DNA of 64,000 bases from Neobacillus sp. FSL H8-0543 (GCF_038592905.1 NZ_CP151943.1:1924501-1988500), one strand, 5' to 3'. Shown: positions 1-7,901, counted from the first letter of the stretch. The notes: generated by a model not told the origin, from the letters alone. Made by a program: numbers and translations.

Positions 1-491
1 GGAAAGTTCATACTCACATTAGATAAGAAGCCGCCAATGCCAGGCCCAATCATAAAGCCTAATGAAATAGCAGCCCCAATCCAGCCCATCGTTTTTCCGC
101 GTTCTTCCTTGGTTGTAATATCAGCAGCATAAGCCATCACAGGAGGAACGATAAAGGCAGACCCGACCCCTGTAAAAAAACGACTAAGATAAAGCATCCA
201 AAGTTCGGTGGACAGACCCATGGCGATTTGTGAAAGTCCATTAACCAAAAGTCCAAAAATAATTAAATTTTTGCGTCCATGACGATCCGATAAGTTTCCT
301 GCAACCGGAGAAAAAATAAATTGAGCAAAAGCCATAATCGCAATGATAAAGCCTAATGCTTGTCCCGCTGCTCCAAAGGTTTTTAGATAAGTTGGCATAA
401 TTGGGATGACTAGACCAACCCCACTAAAGGTAAGAAACATGTCAAAAATTAAAATAAACATAGCCAATTTTTTTGAGAACTTCATATACAT
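1..491 (-). CDS. MFS drug-efflux-type transporter, 5' part only
   Basis: The reading frame runs off the left edge of the window, leaving about the first 163 residues. They show the N-terminal half of a 12-TM DHA1-type exporter: a first helix rich in F, L and I, the loop 2-3 motif GNLSDRHGRKN (the MFS A motif), and RFFTGVGSAF followed by a helix. I chose the ATG at 491 because AGGATGAG lies six bases upstream; the in-frame ATG at 485 is spaced too far. Substrate cannot be told from sequence; the family exports drugs or metabolites by proton antiport. A C-terminal remnant of a gene of the same type lies at 38430-38612, beside the second copy of the neighbouring DUF3967 locus. Confidence 0.85.
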   Translation of the reverse strand, partial: MYMKFSKKLAMFILIFDMFLTFSGVGLVIPIMPTYLKTFGAAGQALGFIIAIMAFAQFIFSPVAGNLSDRHGRKNLIIFGLLVNGLSQIAMGLSTELWMLYLSRFFTGVGSAFIVPPVMAYAADITTKEERGKTMGWIGAAISLGFMIGPGIGGFLSNVSMNF

Positions 492-817
492 ATCTCATCC
501 TAATTAATGGTTTTAAATGACAACTCATTATAGCGCTGTTTAACAGGTTGAACAATGAAAAGAACTTTCAATTTTTGTAAAAGTAAACCCGCTGCTCGAA
601 GTTTGAAAAAGGCAAGAAAACCACCGTTATTTGGTGGCTCACTTGATCATTATTGGTAAGAATCATGCAGGGATTGTGCACGAAAAAGGGGTGGAGTCCC
701 AAGTTCGGCAAATTCTATCAAACTTCGGGGAGTGACAGGCACCGGAAAGATATTTCTCGGGAAATTGTTGAAATTTGGAGAATGGTGAATCCGAATAGTC
801 GGAACATAGGGTAAATA

Positions 818-1082
818 AAATGTTATATGTATCGGGTATCGCTATCTCTGTTTCATTGGTTCCTTCATTCCTTCTTTTTGTTGATACACAAGTTCTTTAG
901 CTGTATCGTCTATGGGCTTATCCGTATCGCCTAACGCTATAAGCGTTTCGATGTCCGATTGAACAAAGGCACGCCAATCGCCATCTTTTAACAACTCATA
1001 TCCATTCGCTCTAAGTTTTAAACATACTTTCGAACCGTTGTGTGGTGTATCCTCTTTCTTCTACCAACTTCCTTGGAGAAAT
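818..1082 (-). pseudogene. Degenerate tandem copy of the DUF3967 gene
   Basis: Read on the minus strand, this stretch matches the HTH and following region of the DUF3967 gene at 1320-2026 (the words for the DTDKPLDDTAKDL region and the invariant TATCGGGTATCGC block are recognisable) but has stops and indels throughout. A second, shorter fragment of the same region follows at about 1083-1206. No start or operator is left for it. It is read as the older member of a tandem pair; the same arrangement exists at 38836-39148 in copy B. Confidence 0.7.
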
Positions 1083-1206
1083 TGTCATATATATCGGGTA
1101 TCGCTATGTCTGCTTCATTGGATCATTCTAAACTTTCTTTTTGTTGATACACAAGGGCTTTAGCTGTATCGTCTAGGGGCTTGTCCATATCGCGTAACGC
1201 TATATC
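1083..1206 (-). pseudogene. Second short fragment of the DUF3967 gene
   Basis: This 120-base piece repeats the same part of the gene as 835-960 (TATCGGGTATCGCTATG, then the TTGTTGATACACAAG and CGTCTAGGGGCTTGTCC blocks). It is joined directly to the preceding fragment, indicating at least three tandem copies at some time. It has no coding capacity of its own. Copy B lacks it, so it arose or was lost after the segmental duplication. Confidence 0.6.
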
Positions 1207-1258
1207 GAACCCTGCTATTCTATTAAATAGTAATGTTTTGAATTTATTTGGCAAGTTA

Positions 1259-1273
1259 TATCGCCCAGCGATA
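1259..1273. promoter_or_regulatory. TATCGC palindrome, putative operator (copy A, left)
   Basis: TATCGCCCAGCGATA is an inverted repeat with six-base arms. The same palindrome with variable centre occurs at 2081-2095, 39204-39218 and 40026-40040, always inside the longer context GCAAGTTA-palindrome-CG and always about 55-70 bases upstream of the start codon of a DUF3967 gene copy. Here it belongs to the degenerate upstream copy. Binding by the DUF3967 protein itself is inference from position and conservation. Confidence 0.55.
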
Positions 1274-1319
1274 CGCAACACAAAAAAGAACCCATCCCCT
1301 TTCTGCCTTTACAAACACC

Positions 1320-2026
1320 CTATTTTCGGAATATGGAGAAAAGCCCCCCCATTTTTCTTTAGGCTTTTGTATTGCTTCTTCTAAACGTTTATTAAAATCA
1401 TTTTGTGAACTCCATTCTTTTTTCTGTTCTCCCCAAATATATTGTATTTCCTTTTGTAAGAGTTCACTTTTTTGTTTTTCTTGTTGCAGCAATGTTTCGT
1501 AATGGGTATTTTGTTGTTCCGTTAATTTTTCAATTTTAGCATTCGTTTTTTGCGCTGAATTTCCAATACTAGAACTTATAACATGATGATCTTGCTGGAG
1601 TCGGGAAACCTTTGTTTTAAGCTGTGACATATCGTTTGTCAGTTGGACATTCATTTCACGTGTGGCTGCGAGTTCATTGACTACAAACATAAGGACCTCT
1701 TTTAATTGATTGGGGTCGTGGGTTAAATTGTCATACGTATCGGGTATCGCAATCTCTGTTTCATTGGAACCTTCTAATCTTTCTTTTTGTTGATGGACAA
1801 GGTCTTTAGCTGTATCGTCTAGGGGCTTGTCCGTATCGCGTAGCGCTATAAGCGCTACGATGTCAGATTGAACAAAGATACGTCGATCGCCATCTTTCAA
1901 AAACTCATATCCATTCCGCTCTAAGATTTGGCCATACTTTCGAACAGTGGGAGTTGCAATCCCCACTTCTTCTGCCACATCCTTGGAAGAGAAAGCTCGT
2001 TCATTGGGTTGTATATCACGTCACAT
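1320..2026 (-). pseudogene. DUF3967/MerR-like HTH protein gene, inactivated copy
   Basis: Near-identical to the intact gene at 39264-39971. It would encode a 235-residue DNA-binding protein with an N-terminal MerR/RacA-like HTH (TPTVRKYGQILERNGYEF), a linker and a coiled coil rich in Q, K and E. Two lesions are visible. The original ATG at 2026, correctly placed after GGAGGTCCGAT, is followed at once by TGA where copy B has CGA. Near 1343 the run of G on the coding strand has lost one base, so the C-terminus is frameshifted past the normal end LFSIFRK. An open frame starting at an internal GTG (1978) survives and could make a truncated protein without its first 16 residues, but that start lacks a ribosome binding site. 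Most likely a pseudogene. Confidence 0.75.
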
Positions 2027-2080
2027 ATCGGACCTCCTTTTCTATTAAATATGCAGGTGATTAAATTTATTTGCAAGTTA

Positions 2081-2095
2081 TATCGCCCGGCGATA
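2081..2095. promoter_or_regulatory. TATCGCC palindrome, putative operator (copy A, right)
   Basis: TATCGCCCGGCGATA is a perfect 15-base palindrome (seven-base arms around one C), the best of the four copies of this site. It lies 55 bases upstream of the original start codon of the inactivated DUF3967 gene, on the promoter side. Autoregulation by the MerR-like product is inferred. Confidence 0.6.
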
Positions 2096-2263
2096 CGAAA
2101 CAAAAAATAGAGTCGATCAGCCCCTATCTTGAGGAATTCTATCAAGGAAAACGCTTGTTTTTGATAAAGGTTACAGATTCTTTAAAAGTCCAATACCGAA
2201 GTATCTTTTCATCCTCTGATTATTGGGTTAAACCGACATTTAACAAATTCCGCCAGAAGGGCC

Positions 2264-2293
2264 AAGGGGACGGTTGAACCGTCCCTTTGTTTT
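2264..2293. terminator. GGGACGGTT hairpin, terminator of the alpha/beta hydrolase gene
   Basis: AAGGGGACGGTT-g-AACCGTCCC forms a perfect nine-pair stem flanked by A-rich and T-rich runs, which suits termination in both directions. It lies eight bases past the hydrolase stop codon. It is also a clean two-armed member of the dispersed GGGGACGGTTCT family found between genes all over the window. Confidence 0.65.
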
Positions 2294-2300
2294 CCATGTT

Positions 2301-3068
2301 TCAAAATAACTGATTGAATTTATCGCGTTCTTCCCAGAACGGTCCATGGCCACTGTAATGAAATGGGACGAGGACTGAGTTTTTTATTTTTTGGTTTAGT
2401 TCTTGTGCTTGTGCAAATGGAATCACTTTGTCGTGGACGCCGTGAATGATGACAGTCGGGACACCTATTTTTGGCAGATCGGCATCAAGCTTCTCATCTC
2501 TAAGTGTTTGGATGATGGCCGCCGTTGACCATCCTGCTGCTTCTAATCCTAATTGAAAAAACCAGTCTGAGAATGGGCCAGTTATATACTGAAAGAAAAA
2601 CGTGTCTGTTACATCCCGCATCATTTTTGGCCTATCATTTAATGCTCCTTCAAGCAGTTGAGATGCCGTTTCTTGTGTAAATCCCGTAGGGGCTGCAGCA
2701 TCAATCAGCACAAGCTTAGATACTCCGTACCCATTATGTCGGGCCATATAACGAATTGCGATCGCTCCACCGGTGGAGTGACCCGCTAGAATAAAGTCGT
2801 TTAATTGAAGTGCACCCACTACGACGCGAATATCATCGGCCAACCGGTCATAATGGTAGCCGCTCATTGGTTTATCCGACTTCCCGAACCCTCTCCAGTC
2901 AATCCCAATACAGCGGTATCCCTTAGTGGGAAGAACATTAAACTGATACTCAAACTGTTTATGACTTAATGGCCAACCATGTAAAAATACGATTGTCTTG
3001 CTACCCCCGGGATTTATATCTTCCACATATAAATTTACGCCTGATTCTACACCAACAAAGTACCCCAC
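2301..3068 (-). CDS. Alpha/beta-fold hydrolase (chloroperoxidase-like)
   Basis: A cytoplasmic single-domain alpha/beta hydrolase of 255 residues. The oxyanion motif HGWPLS (about residues 30-35), nucleophile elbow GHSTGG (Ser98), acid in HGVHDKV (Asp213) and histidine in SGHGPFW (His241) complete the Ser-Asp-His triad. The family includes non-haem chloroperoxidases and esterases; the substrate is not predictable. I chose the GTG at 3068 because GGAGG lies eight bases upstream; an in-frame start at 3104 has no ribosome binding site. A 75-base remnant of a close relative lies at 40056-40138, right after copy B of the DUF3967 locus, so this gene belonged to the duplicated segment. Confidence 0.85.
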   Translation of the reverse strand: MGYFVGVESGVNLYVEDINPGGSKTIVFLHGWPLSHKQFEYQFNVLPTKGYRCIGIDWRGFGKSDKPMSGYHYDRLADDIRVVVGALQLNDFILAGHSTGGAIAIRYMARHNGYGVSKLVLIDAAAPTGFTQETASQLLEGALNDRPKMMRDVTDTFFFQYITGPFSDWFFQLGLEAAGWSTAAIIQTLRDEKLDADLPKIGVPTVIIHGVHDKVIPFAQAQELNQKIKNSVLVPFHYSGHGPFWEERDKFNQLF

Positions 3069-3164
3069 ATCGATTCCCTCCTTTTCATTAAAGAGCCTCA
3101 ACATAAGATACTCACATAGGGAAACATAAGTGAATGCCTATTACTGGTGGCAGTGCCCAAGCCG

Positions 3165-3980
3165 TTAGAAGAAAATTAGAAGTAATGCTCCTGCGAAGAA
3201 ACAATAATAGGTAAAATAAACCAGCTTCCCTTTTTTCATAATTCCCATAAACCACTTCATCGCAAAATAGGTCATTAAAAGTGTGGCAATAAATGCAGCT
3301 AAATATGGAATGGCTAAGTCTGCTTTATTCGGTTCATTTAGAAAATCAGAAAGACCTAGTATAACTCCTCCGAGGCTCACGGGAATATACAACATAAATG
3401 AAAATCGAAGTGCCGTATCTTGTTTCATTCCAACAGCAACGGCTGAAATAATGGTTGCACCTGAACGGCTAATCCCTGGTGTTAATGCGACAGCCTGTCC
3501 TAATCCCACAATAAAAGCATCCTTCATTGTAATATCACTCTCGTCTTTATTACCTTTCAGATTGCGAATCCACCATAAGGCAATCCCTGTTACGAAAAGC
3601 ATCACCGCAATCGTTGTCATGCTAACACTTTCTGCTATATAGTCACTTAATAATATCCCAAGAACACCCGCTGGAATCGTGCCAATGACGATAAAGAAAA
3701 CAAAACGAAAGTCACTCTTATAACGAAGATTTTTCGTTTTCAAATAAAGAAATGAATTTACTGCAAGTCTTGCGATATCTTTTCTATAAATAAAAAGTAT
3801 CGCAAAGAGTGAAGCTGTATTTGTTAATATAGCAAAAGTAAATCCTTGTTCACCTAGCCCCAAGATTTCACTAGCAATCATTACGTGCCCGCTTGATGAT
3901 ACAGGAATTGGTTCTGTGAAGCCTTGAACTAGTCCAATAATAATCATTTTGATTATTAATATAATATCTAATTCTCCCAC
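3165..3980 (-). CDS. uppP: Undecaprenyl-diphosphatase (UppP/BacA family)
   Basis: A polytopic membrane enzyme that dephosphorylates undecaprenyl diphosphate to recycle the lipid carrier for peptidoglycan and teichoic acid synthesis; it also confers bacitracin resistance. The two family signatures are present: GFTEPIPVSSSGH (about residues 20-32, with the catalytic Glu and Ser cluster) and PGISRSGAT (about 168-176). Roughly eight hydrophobic segments are visible and the length of 271 residues is normal. I prefer the GTG at 3980, which follows AGGGAGG; the upstream ATG at 4004 has no ribosome binding site. It is monocistronic, facing the same way as the hydrolase but about 100 bases from it. 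Confidence 0.93.
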   Translation of the reverse strand: MGELDIILIIKMIIIGLVQGFTEPIPVSSSGHVMIASEILGLGEQGFTFAILTNTASLFAILFIYRKDIARLAVNSFLYLKTKNLRYKSDFRFVFFIVIGTIPAGVLGILLSDYIAESVSMTTIAVMLFVTGIALWWIRNLKGNKDESDITMKDAFIVGLGQAVALTPGISRSGATIISAVAVGMKQDTALRFSFMLYIPVSLGGVILGLSDFLNEPNKADLAIPYLAAFIATLLMTYFAMKWFMGIMKKGKLVYFTYYCFFAGALLLIFF

Positions 3981-4158
3981 TGTTACCTCCCTATAAATTC
4001 TCATTTTTAGATCAACGCGTGTTGGACCTTCTTTTCTAATTTTAAATATACTAAACTGAAATCAGAAAAACCATCGATTAATCTAACATCAGATAGATTA
4101 GTCGGCATTTTCATCACTTTAGTCGTTGGGTGGAAGTTCAAACGGCTCTCCTTCTTCC

Positions 4159-4362
4159 TCAACTTACCCGCCCGTTATTGGAGAAGTAACACAAAAATTT
4201 TTCACGAATGAAAATAACGGCTTCCCAGTATTTAGTCTGCCATGGATAGAACGATATGTTTAATTGGGGATTATTTTCCTTGATAATTGATTTTTCCACT
4301 ATATACTGATAGCCATAAATAATAATGGCCAAGCATCCACACAAGAATACACAACTAATCAT
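4159..4362 (-). CDS. Possible small membrane protein
   Basis: A 67-residue open frame with one N-terminal hydrophobic segment (CVFLCGCLAIIIYGYQYIV) and a polar, aromatic-rich tail. It has no convincing ribosome binding site and no family that I recognise. It is divergent from the gene at 4401. It could be a real single-pass peptide or chance. Confidence 0.25.
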   Translation of the reverse strand: MISCVFLCGCLAIIIYGYQYIVEKSIIKENNPQLNISFYPWQTKYWEAVIFIREKFLCYFSNNGRVS

Positions 4363-4400
4363 AGCTTATCTAAATGAGTATTAAAGAGAGGAGGGGAACG

Positions 4401-4814
4401 TTGTTGGAGGGTAATGAACATAATGAAAAACATAAGTCGAATAGAGAAATGGACCCTTTTTCTAGATTAATGTTAGGAAACCGTAAACCTAGAGAAGCTT
4501 ACCAAGAAAGCGAAAATAATTCAGAAGAACTTCTGGAACAAAAAGAACAATTATCATTCGATACCAGATCAAATCATTACGATAATGATTGGTTTTTTGG
4601 GCGTAGAAGAAAAGAACATGTTTCGGGTAATCAAAAAAGAAAGAAACAGACACAAAACACTCAGAGTAAAATAGAAAATTACATTAACAATGTTGATATT
4701 GGATTGCTTATGGAAACCTTTGATTCCCTAGTCACTACATCTAAACAATTTAAACCAATAATTAAAGAAGTAGCACCTTTTTTTAGTAAAATTACTAAAA
4801 AATTTAAAAAGTAG
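4401..4814 (+). CDS. Hypothetical charged protein with basic C-terminus
   Basis: I do not recognise a named family. The protein is hydrophilic, rich in N, E, K and R, with a low-complexity N-terminal half, a short aromatic/basic motif WFFGRRRK and a C-terminal segment (NNVDIGLLMETFDSL... then VAPFFSKITKKFKK) that looks like one amphipathic helix plus a Lys-rich tail. Several Bacillus spore-associated proteins such as YqfQ/YppG have this style of C-terminus, so a coat or spore role is possible but unproven. The TTG at 4401 follows GAGGAGGGG with good spacing; an in-frame ATG at 4374 would precede that ribosome binding site. Confidence 0.6.
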   Translation: MLEGNEHNEKHKSNREMDPFSRLMLGNRKPREAYQESENNSEELLEQKEQLSFDTRSNHYDNDWFFGRRRKEHVSGNQKRKKQTQNTQSKIENYINNVDIGLLMETFDSLVTTSKQFKPIIKEVAPFFSKITKKFKK

Positions 4815-4998
4815 TTTCTTTTTTTAAAAAGAAAGGTGTTTTTATTTATTGGCTAAGTTAATTTTTATTGTTGATTCTCGACAAGTCGTGGTGCCAAAAC
4901 CCTTAAATTACTTTAATCAGCACTTGTCCCATGCAGATTTATTCTGAGTGCATAGGATATTATTAAGCCCGCCAGCCTATATAAAGACCTCTAAAGAG

Positions 4999-5033
4999 GC
5001 GTTTGCATGTATTGCAGACGCTTTTTTATTTTT
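4999..5033 (+). terminator. Factor-independent terminator
   Basis: GCGTTTGCA-tgtat-TGCAGACGC makes a nine-pair stem followed by TTTTTT. It lies well past the stop at 4814 and just before the yjcZ promoter region, and its counterpart exists in the inverted copy. The 4815-4998 stretch otherwise holds only a short TTG-started frame of 32 codons (4849-4947) that I do not trust. Confidence 0.75.
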
Positions 5034-5153
5034 AGAAATTGTTTAAGAAAATCGCTGATTTTTTTCAAACAAGATGTTTGTCCAATCAAAACTTATCTTT
5101 AGACAATATATATACATAGTATCAATATTCCAATAAAAGGGTTGTGAAAAAAT

Positions 5154-5279
5154 ATGTCTGGATACGGCGGTGGCTACGATGGCGGTGGTTATGGCGGCAG
5201 CAGCAACAGCTTTGTATTAATTGTTGTATTGTTCATTCTACTGATCATTGTAGGAGCTTCTTTTATGAGTAGCTACTAA
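5154..5279 (+). CDS. YjcZ-family sporulation small protein
   Basis: Encodes 41 residues: a Gly/Tyr-rich head (MSGYGGGYDGGGYGG), then SSNSF and one hydrophobic segment ending in GASFM. This is the layout of the YjcZ/YtpI-like small spore membrane proteins annotated in many Bacillus genomes; precise function is unknown. AAAGGGTTGTGAAAAA upstream supplies the ribosome binding site. It is followed by a strong hairpin and then by the Arg-rich gene. A second gene with a 39-residue product lies inverted at 31484-31603. Confidence 0.85.
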   Translation: MSGYGGGYDGGGYGGSSNSFVLIVVLFILLIIVGASFMSSY

Positions 5280-5289
5280 ATTGTACGGA

Positions 5290-5322
5290 ACAAAGGGCAG
5301 GTTAAATTAAGCTGCCCTTTGT
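5290..5322 (+). terminator. Hairpin after yjcZ-like gene
   Basis: ACAAAGGGCAG-gttaaattaa-GCTGCCCTTTGT gives an 11-pair stem 10 bases after the stop codon. The T-run is weak, so it may act partly as an RNA stabiliser between the two small genes. It is conserved in the inverted copy at about 31440-31475. Confidence 0.65.
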
Positions 5323-5360
5323 TATATAGAAAATTCTGAAATGAAAGGAGGGAGAAGTGA

Positions 5361-5522
5361 ATGCCATTTTTTGGATTTGGTCGAAGAGATCTGTTTTTTC
5401 GTGACGAATTTAGAAGGAGACGGAGAAGACGGAGAAGGAGACGGTTTTTCCCTATTGAAATCGAAATTGAAATCGAGAGAAGAAGACGGTTTGAAATCGA
5501 GAGAAGAAGACGCAGATTCTAA
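5361..5522 (+). CDS. Arg-rich repeat small protein (RRRR/IEIE type)
   Basis: Encodes 53 residues in three parts: an N-terminal MPFFGFGRRD, a run of 11 arginines, then alternating Ile-Glu stretches and further Arg runs ending in RRRRRF. It starts after AAAGGAGGGAGAAGTGA, a strong ribosome binding site. I do not recognise a characterised family. The alternation of IEIEIE (beta-strand-like) with poly-Arg suggests a nucleic-acid- or polyanion-binding, possibly spore-associated, protein; that is inference from composition and the YjcZ neighbour. The inverted copy at 31202-31402 has 66 residues because one RRRRRRFFPIEIEIE unit is duplicated. Confidence 0.6.
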   Translation: MPFFGFGRRDLFFRDEFRRRRRRRRRRRFFPIEIEIEIERRRRFEIERRRRRF

Positions 5523-5552
5523 TAAAGAAAATGATTTAAACAGTGTTTCTAT

Positions 5553-5574
5553 AGGTCTACGGGCCTTTTTTTTT
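5553..5574 (+). terminator. Terminator after Arg-rich gene
   Basis: AGGTC-tacg-GGCCT stem (one G-T pair) followed by a run of nine T, 31 bases past the stop codon. It is conserved in the inverted copy at about 31153-31175. Confidence 0.7.
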
Positions 5575-5863
5575 AGAGAAAGAACATCTGTTATGAAATA
5601 AAAAAAACCACATTTACTTTTTTGCAAATGGTTTATTGCAGTCTTGCTTAAGTGGATTTTTATTTTCTGTATAAAATAGGACTATAAAGAACTTTTTCTT
5701 TAACAAAAGATTCGAATATTTAAAAGTAATCGGCTTTCTCTTCTAAGATATTAGGACTCATGGGTCTAAAATGCGAAAACTCGCCATATATTTTTTGGTG
5801 AAGAAACATTAATTTAGAAATTAATTATCTTTGAAGTTTCAAAAAGAAAGGTGGAATAAACTT

Positions 5864-6250
5864 ATGGAAATACCGGTTACAGGTTATATTGTCGAATCAT
5901 CTAGTTCAAATCAAGATGCCGAACATACACATGTTTTATATCTTACTTCATGGGATGGCAGACCTGTTCATAGACATCACTTCTCAGGAGTAACCTCTTT
6001 TAATGCTGGACATGATCATCGATATGCAGGAAGAACCGAACCAGCCCCTACTGGAGTACCTCATACACATCGTTATTTTACGATTACTTCCTTCATTGAT
6101 GGGCATAAACATGAAATTAGAGGAGTCACAGGACCTGCTGTCTCCTTGCCTGAAGGAGGGCATTATCATAAATTTCACGGAGTAACCACTGTAAACGGCG
6201 CTCATCCTCATTCACATAAATATAGCGGCAACACAAATCCTAGTAATTAA
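5864..6250 (+). CDS. ymaF: YmaF-family His-rich protein
   Basis: Encodes 128 residues with regularly spaced histidines: EHTHVL, VHRHHFSGVTS, GHDHRYAGRTE, PHTHRYF, GHKHEI, GHYHKFHGVTT and HPHSHKYSG, each followed by a short beta-type segment. This repeated HxH pattern is typical of the YmaF family of Bacillus, whose function is unknown; metal binding is suggested by the histidines. The ATG at 5864 follows AGAAAGGTGG. It stands alone, with no operon partner. Confidence 0.85.
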   Translation: MEIPVTGYIVESSSSNQDAEHTHVLYLTSWDGRPVHRHHFSGVTSFNAGHDHRYAGRTEPAPTGVPHTHRYFTITSFIDGHKHEIRGVTGPAVSLPEGGHYHKFHGVTTVNGAHPHSHKYSGNTNPSN

Positions 6251-6681
6251 ACAATCTTAATAATTTACCACCCTCCTCCATGTTAATTATAAATTAAATA
6301 CACATTTCCACGATATAATCCATTCTAACTCCTCTTTTTTTAACGATTGAGCAGGGTCTTCTTCAGTATTGTCATTTTCCTATTCTTGAAGAAACTTATT
6401 TTCATGGTCGTTTCGCACAGTACACCTTTTCATAAACTATGACCGTTTATTAGTCTGGAAGTGTACTCCTTCCAGACTAGACTTCAAGGCTAGTAAGCGT
6501 AAGCGCGGTAGGGATAAAAGACTGCCTGATGAAAAAGCTTCCTCAGCATTCAAGATTCATTGTACACAGAGAGGGCTTAAATAAAGATCTTAAAAGATCA
6601 TATTTATGAATACATGTAATCAACAAGAATATATACAGAATAGGAACCTAGATATTTACTTTGTAGTGAAGGGAGAATTTC
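6251..6681. other. Intergenic gap with one perfect hairpin
   Basis: No gene is visible. At 6451-6479 an 11-base perfect inverted repeat (TAGTCTGGAAG / CTTCCAGACTA, seven-base loop) lacks a T-run, so it is not a typical terminator. The last 100 bases presumably hold the dinB-type promoter. Confidence 0.5.
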
Positions 6682-7194
6682 ATGAGTAATTTAGTAAATG
6701 ACAATCTGTATGAAACGAGAAATAACTTAGTAAAGGAGATTACTTCATTAAGTTATACTCAATTTAACGATAGGCTTGGTATGAACATGTGGAGTATAGC
6801 ACAAGTTTGTCATCACTTAGTTTTAGTGGAACAGGCAACAATAAAGGCTATTGCATGGGGATTAAAAAAGGTTGATAATACCCAAACAGAACGTAAGAAC
6901 GCCCATCTAATATTGGATCGTACGAAAAAGTTTAAAGCTCCCGAAATCGTTGAACCAGATGTAGAGCCCTTTGAAGTTCAGCCAATCATTGATTTGTTAA
7001 ACGATTCGAGAAAAAAGTTTCTGACTTTCCTTAGTACAATAGAGGATCAATCGATATTGGCGGAAAAATCATTTAAGCATCCCGCCTTAGGTGAATTACC
7101 TCTTGACCAATGGATTGAACAGGTATATTTGCATGAACAACGACACACAGAACAAATAAAAGAGATAAAATTACTTATAGATGCGAGGCACTAG
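6682..7194 (+). CDS. DinB-family protein
   Basis: A 170-residue four-helix DinB/YfiT-like protein. The helix MWSIAQVCHHLVLVE carries the first metal-binding histidine and the C-terminal helix YLHEQRHTEQIKEI carries the other two, matching the three-His metal site of this family. Members are metal-dependent thiol-S-transferases or damage-inducible proteins of unknown substrate. The start follows GAAGGGAGAATTTC. It is single, with no neighbour in the same direction for 2 kb. Confidence 0.88.
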   Translation: MSNLVNDNLYETRNNLVKEITSLSYTQFNDRLGMNMWSIAQVCHHLVLVEQATIKAIAWGLKKVDNTQTERKNAHLILDRTKKFKAPEIVEPDVEPFEVQPIIDLLNDSRKKFLTFLSTIEDQSILAEKSFKHPALGELPLDQWIEQVYLHEQRHTEQIKEIKLLIDARH

Positions 7195-7351
7195 CAGGGC
7201 GTAGCCCATGAAAAGCTCCCTTTGTTATTGGTAAGTAATATCGTTAATAGGGAGAAAAATCTAAAAAAAATACCAATTAACGAACAAAAACGCTCAGATA
7301 TTATCCTTAAAGGGTTCACTTGGAAGGTGCACAAAGGCTAATTGGCACATG

Positions 7352-7385
7352 AAATGGCATGCGAATTGACGCATGCCATTTTTAT
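7352..7385 (+). terminator. Strong palindromic terminator
   Basis: AAATGGCATGCG-aattga-CGCATGCCATTT is a perfect 12-pair stem followed by T residues. It lies about 160 bases after dinB, inside the TIR-bounded element, and could end dinB transcripts. Confidence 0.7.
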
Positions 7386-7522
7386 TAGTATATCAAGGTT
7401 TTAGCCCTGTTCTGGGTAGAATTGACCATCAAATTTTCAAGATGTTTTTAGATGACAGTACCTGTTGTACAACGAATAAATCTTACCAATTTGAATGCCA
7501 AATTCAGTGTCAATTTGAAGTC

Positions 7523-7790
7523 ATAACGACCGGGACTAAGATTTTTCAGAAGGTCCGGGCGTTATAAACCTTCCATAACGACCGGGACTAAGGTTTTTCA
7601 GAGGGTTCGGTCGTTATAAACCTTCCATAACGACCGGGACTAAGATTTTTCAGAGGGTTCGGGCGTTATAAACCTTCCATAACGACCGGGGCTAAGATTT
7701 TTCAGAGGGTTCGGGCGTTATAAACCTTCCATAACGACCGGGACTAAGACTTTTCCAAGGGGTTGGTCGGTATGAATCCCCTATAACTAC
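7523..7790. repeat. 52-bp tandem hairpin array, five units
   Basis: Units begin at 7523, 7575, 7627, 7679 and 7731 with an exact 52-base period; a sixth, degenerate unit starts at 7783. Each begins ATAACGACCG and ends in CGGTCGTTAT or CGGGCGTTAT plus AAACCTTCC, so each unit folds on itself as a hairpin with ten-base arms. The second unit is perfectly self-complementary at its ends. Units differ by only one to three bases except the last. Confidence 0.9.
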
Positions 7791-7901
7791 TGGGGATGCT
7801 AGGCTATCGGCGTAATAAATCTTTTATTAAAGATTTTCGCTGGTACGATAGTTAATTAACCACAAATCGAGTTTTTCCGGAAGTATGAAAAGCTCAATAA
7901 C

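Larger units (their letters stand above)
610..2110. repeat. Segmental duplication, copy A (DUF3967 locus)
   Basis: About 1.5 kb here is closely similar, in the same orientation, to 38618-40050. Shared landmarks in order are a short CCACC/GGTGG dyad near 623, a block ending in a shared peptide-like reading (DISREIVEIWRMVNP) near 750-815, a degenerate DUF3967 gene copy, a TATCGC operator palindrome, a near full-length DUF3967 gene and a second operator. Similarity begins at AAGGCAAG on the left and ends just after the right operator. Both copies sit between an MFS gene and alpha/beta hydrolase sequence, so the duplicated unit was probably larger. Confidence 0.85.
4964..5595. repeat. Inverted segmental duplication, left copy (YjcZ/Arg-rich locus)
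   Basis: About 630 bases here match the reverse complement of 31145-31796 almost continuously: a factor-independent terminator, a promoter region with the words ATGTTTGTCCAATCAAAACT, the yjcZ-like gene, its hairpin, the Arg-rich gene and the final AGGTCTACGGGCCT terminator. Differences are mostly small indels in the repeat-coding parts. The two copies are inverted with 25.5 kb between them. Confidence 0.9.

Noticed and set aside
750..815. Transposase tail (peptide-like DISREIVEIWRMVNP reading conserved in both duplicated copies)
   Set aside because: The reading is conserved because the DNA is duplicated; no start, no family match and no terminal repeats were found.
4849..4947. TTG-started frame of 32 codons before the yjcZ locus
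   Set aside because: It reads plausibly but the possible ribosome binding site is 13 bases away and nothing else supports it.
5401..5520. Long acidic frames in the other two phases of the Arg-rich gene (for example 5341-5601)
   Set aside because: They are shadows of a low-complexity GA-rich sequence; only the 5361 frame has a ribosome binding site and a conserved head and is kept in both copies.
7523..7790. CRISPR array from the 52-bp period
   Set aside because: The whole 52-base unit is repeated without variable spacers; it is a tandem hairpin repeat.
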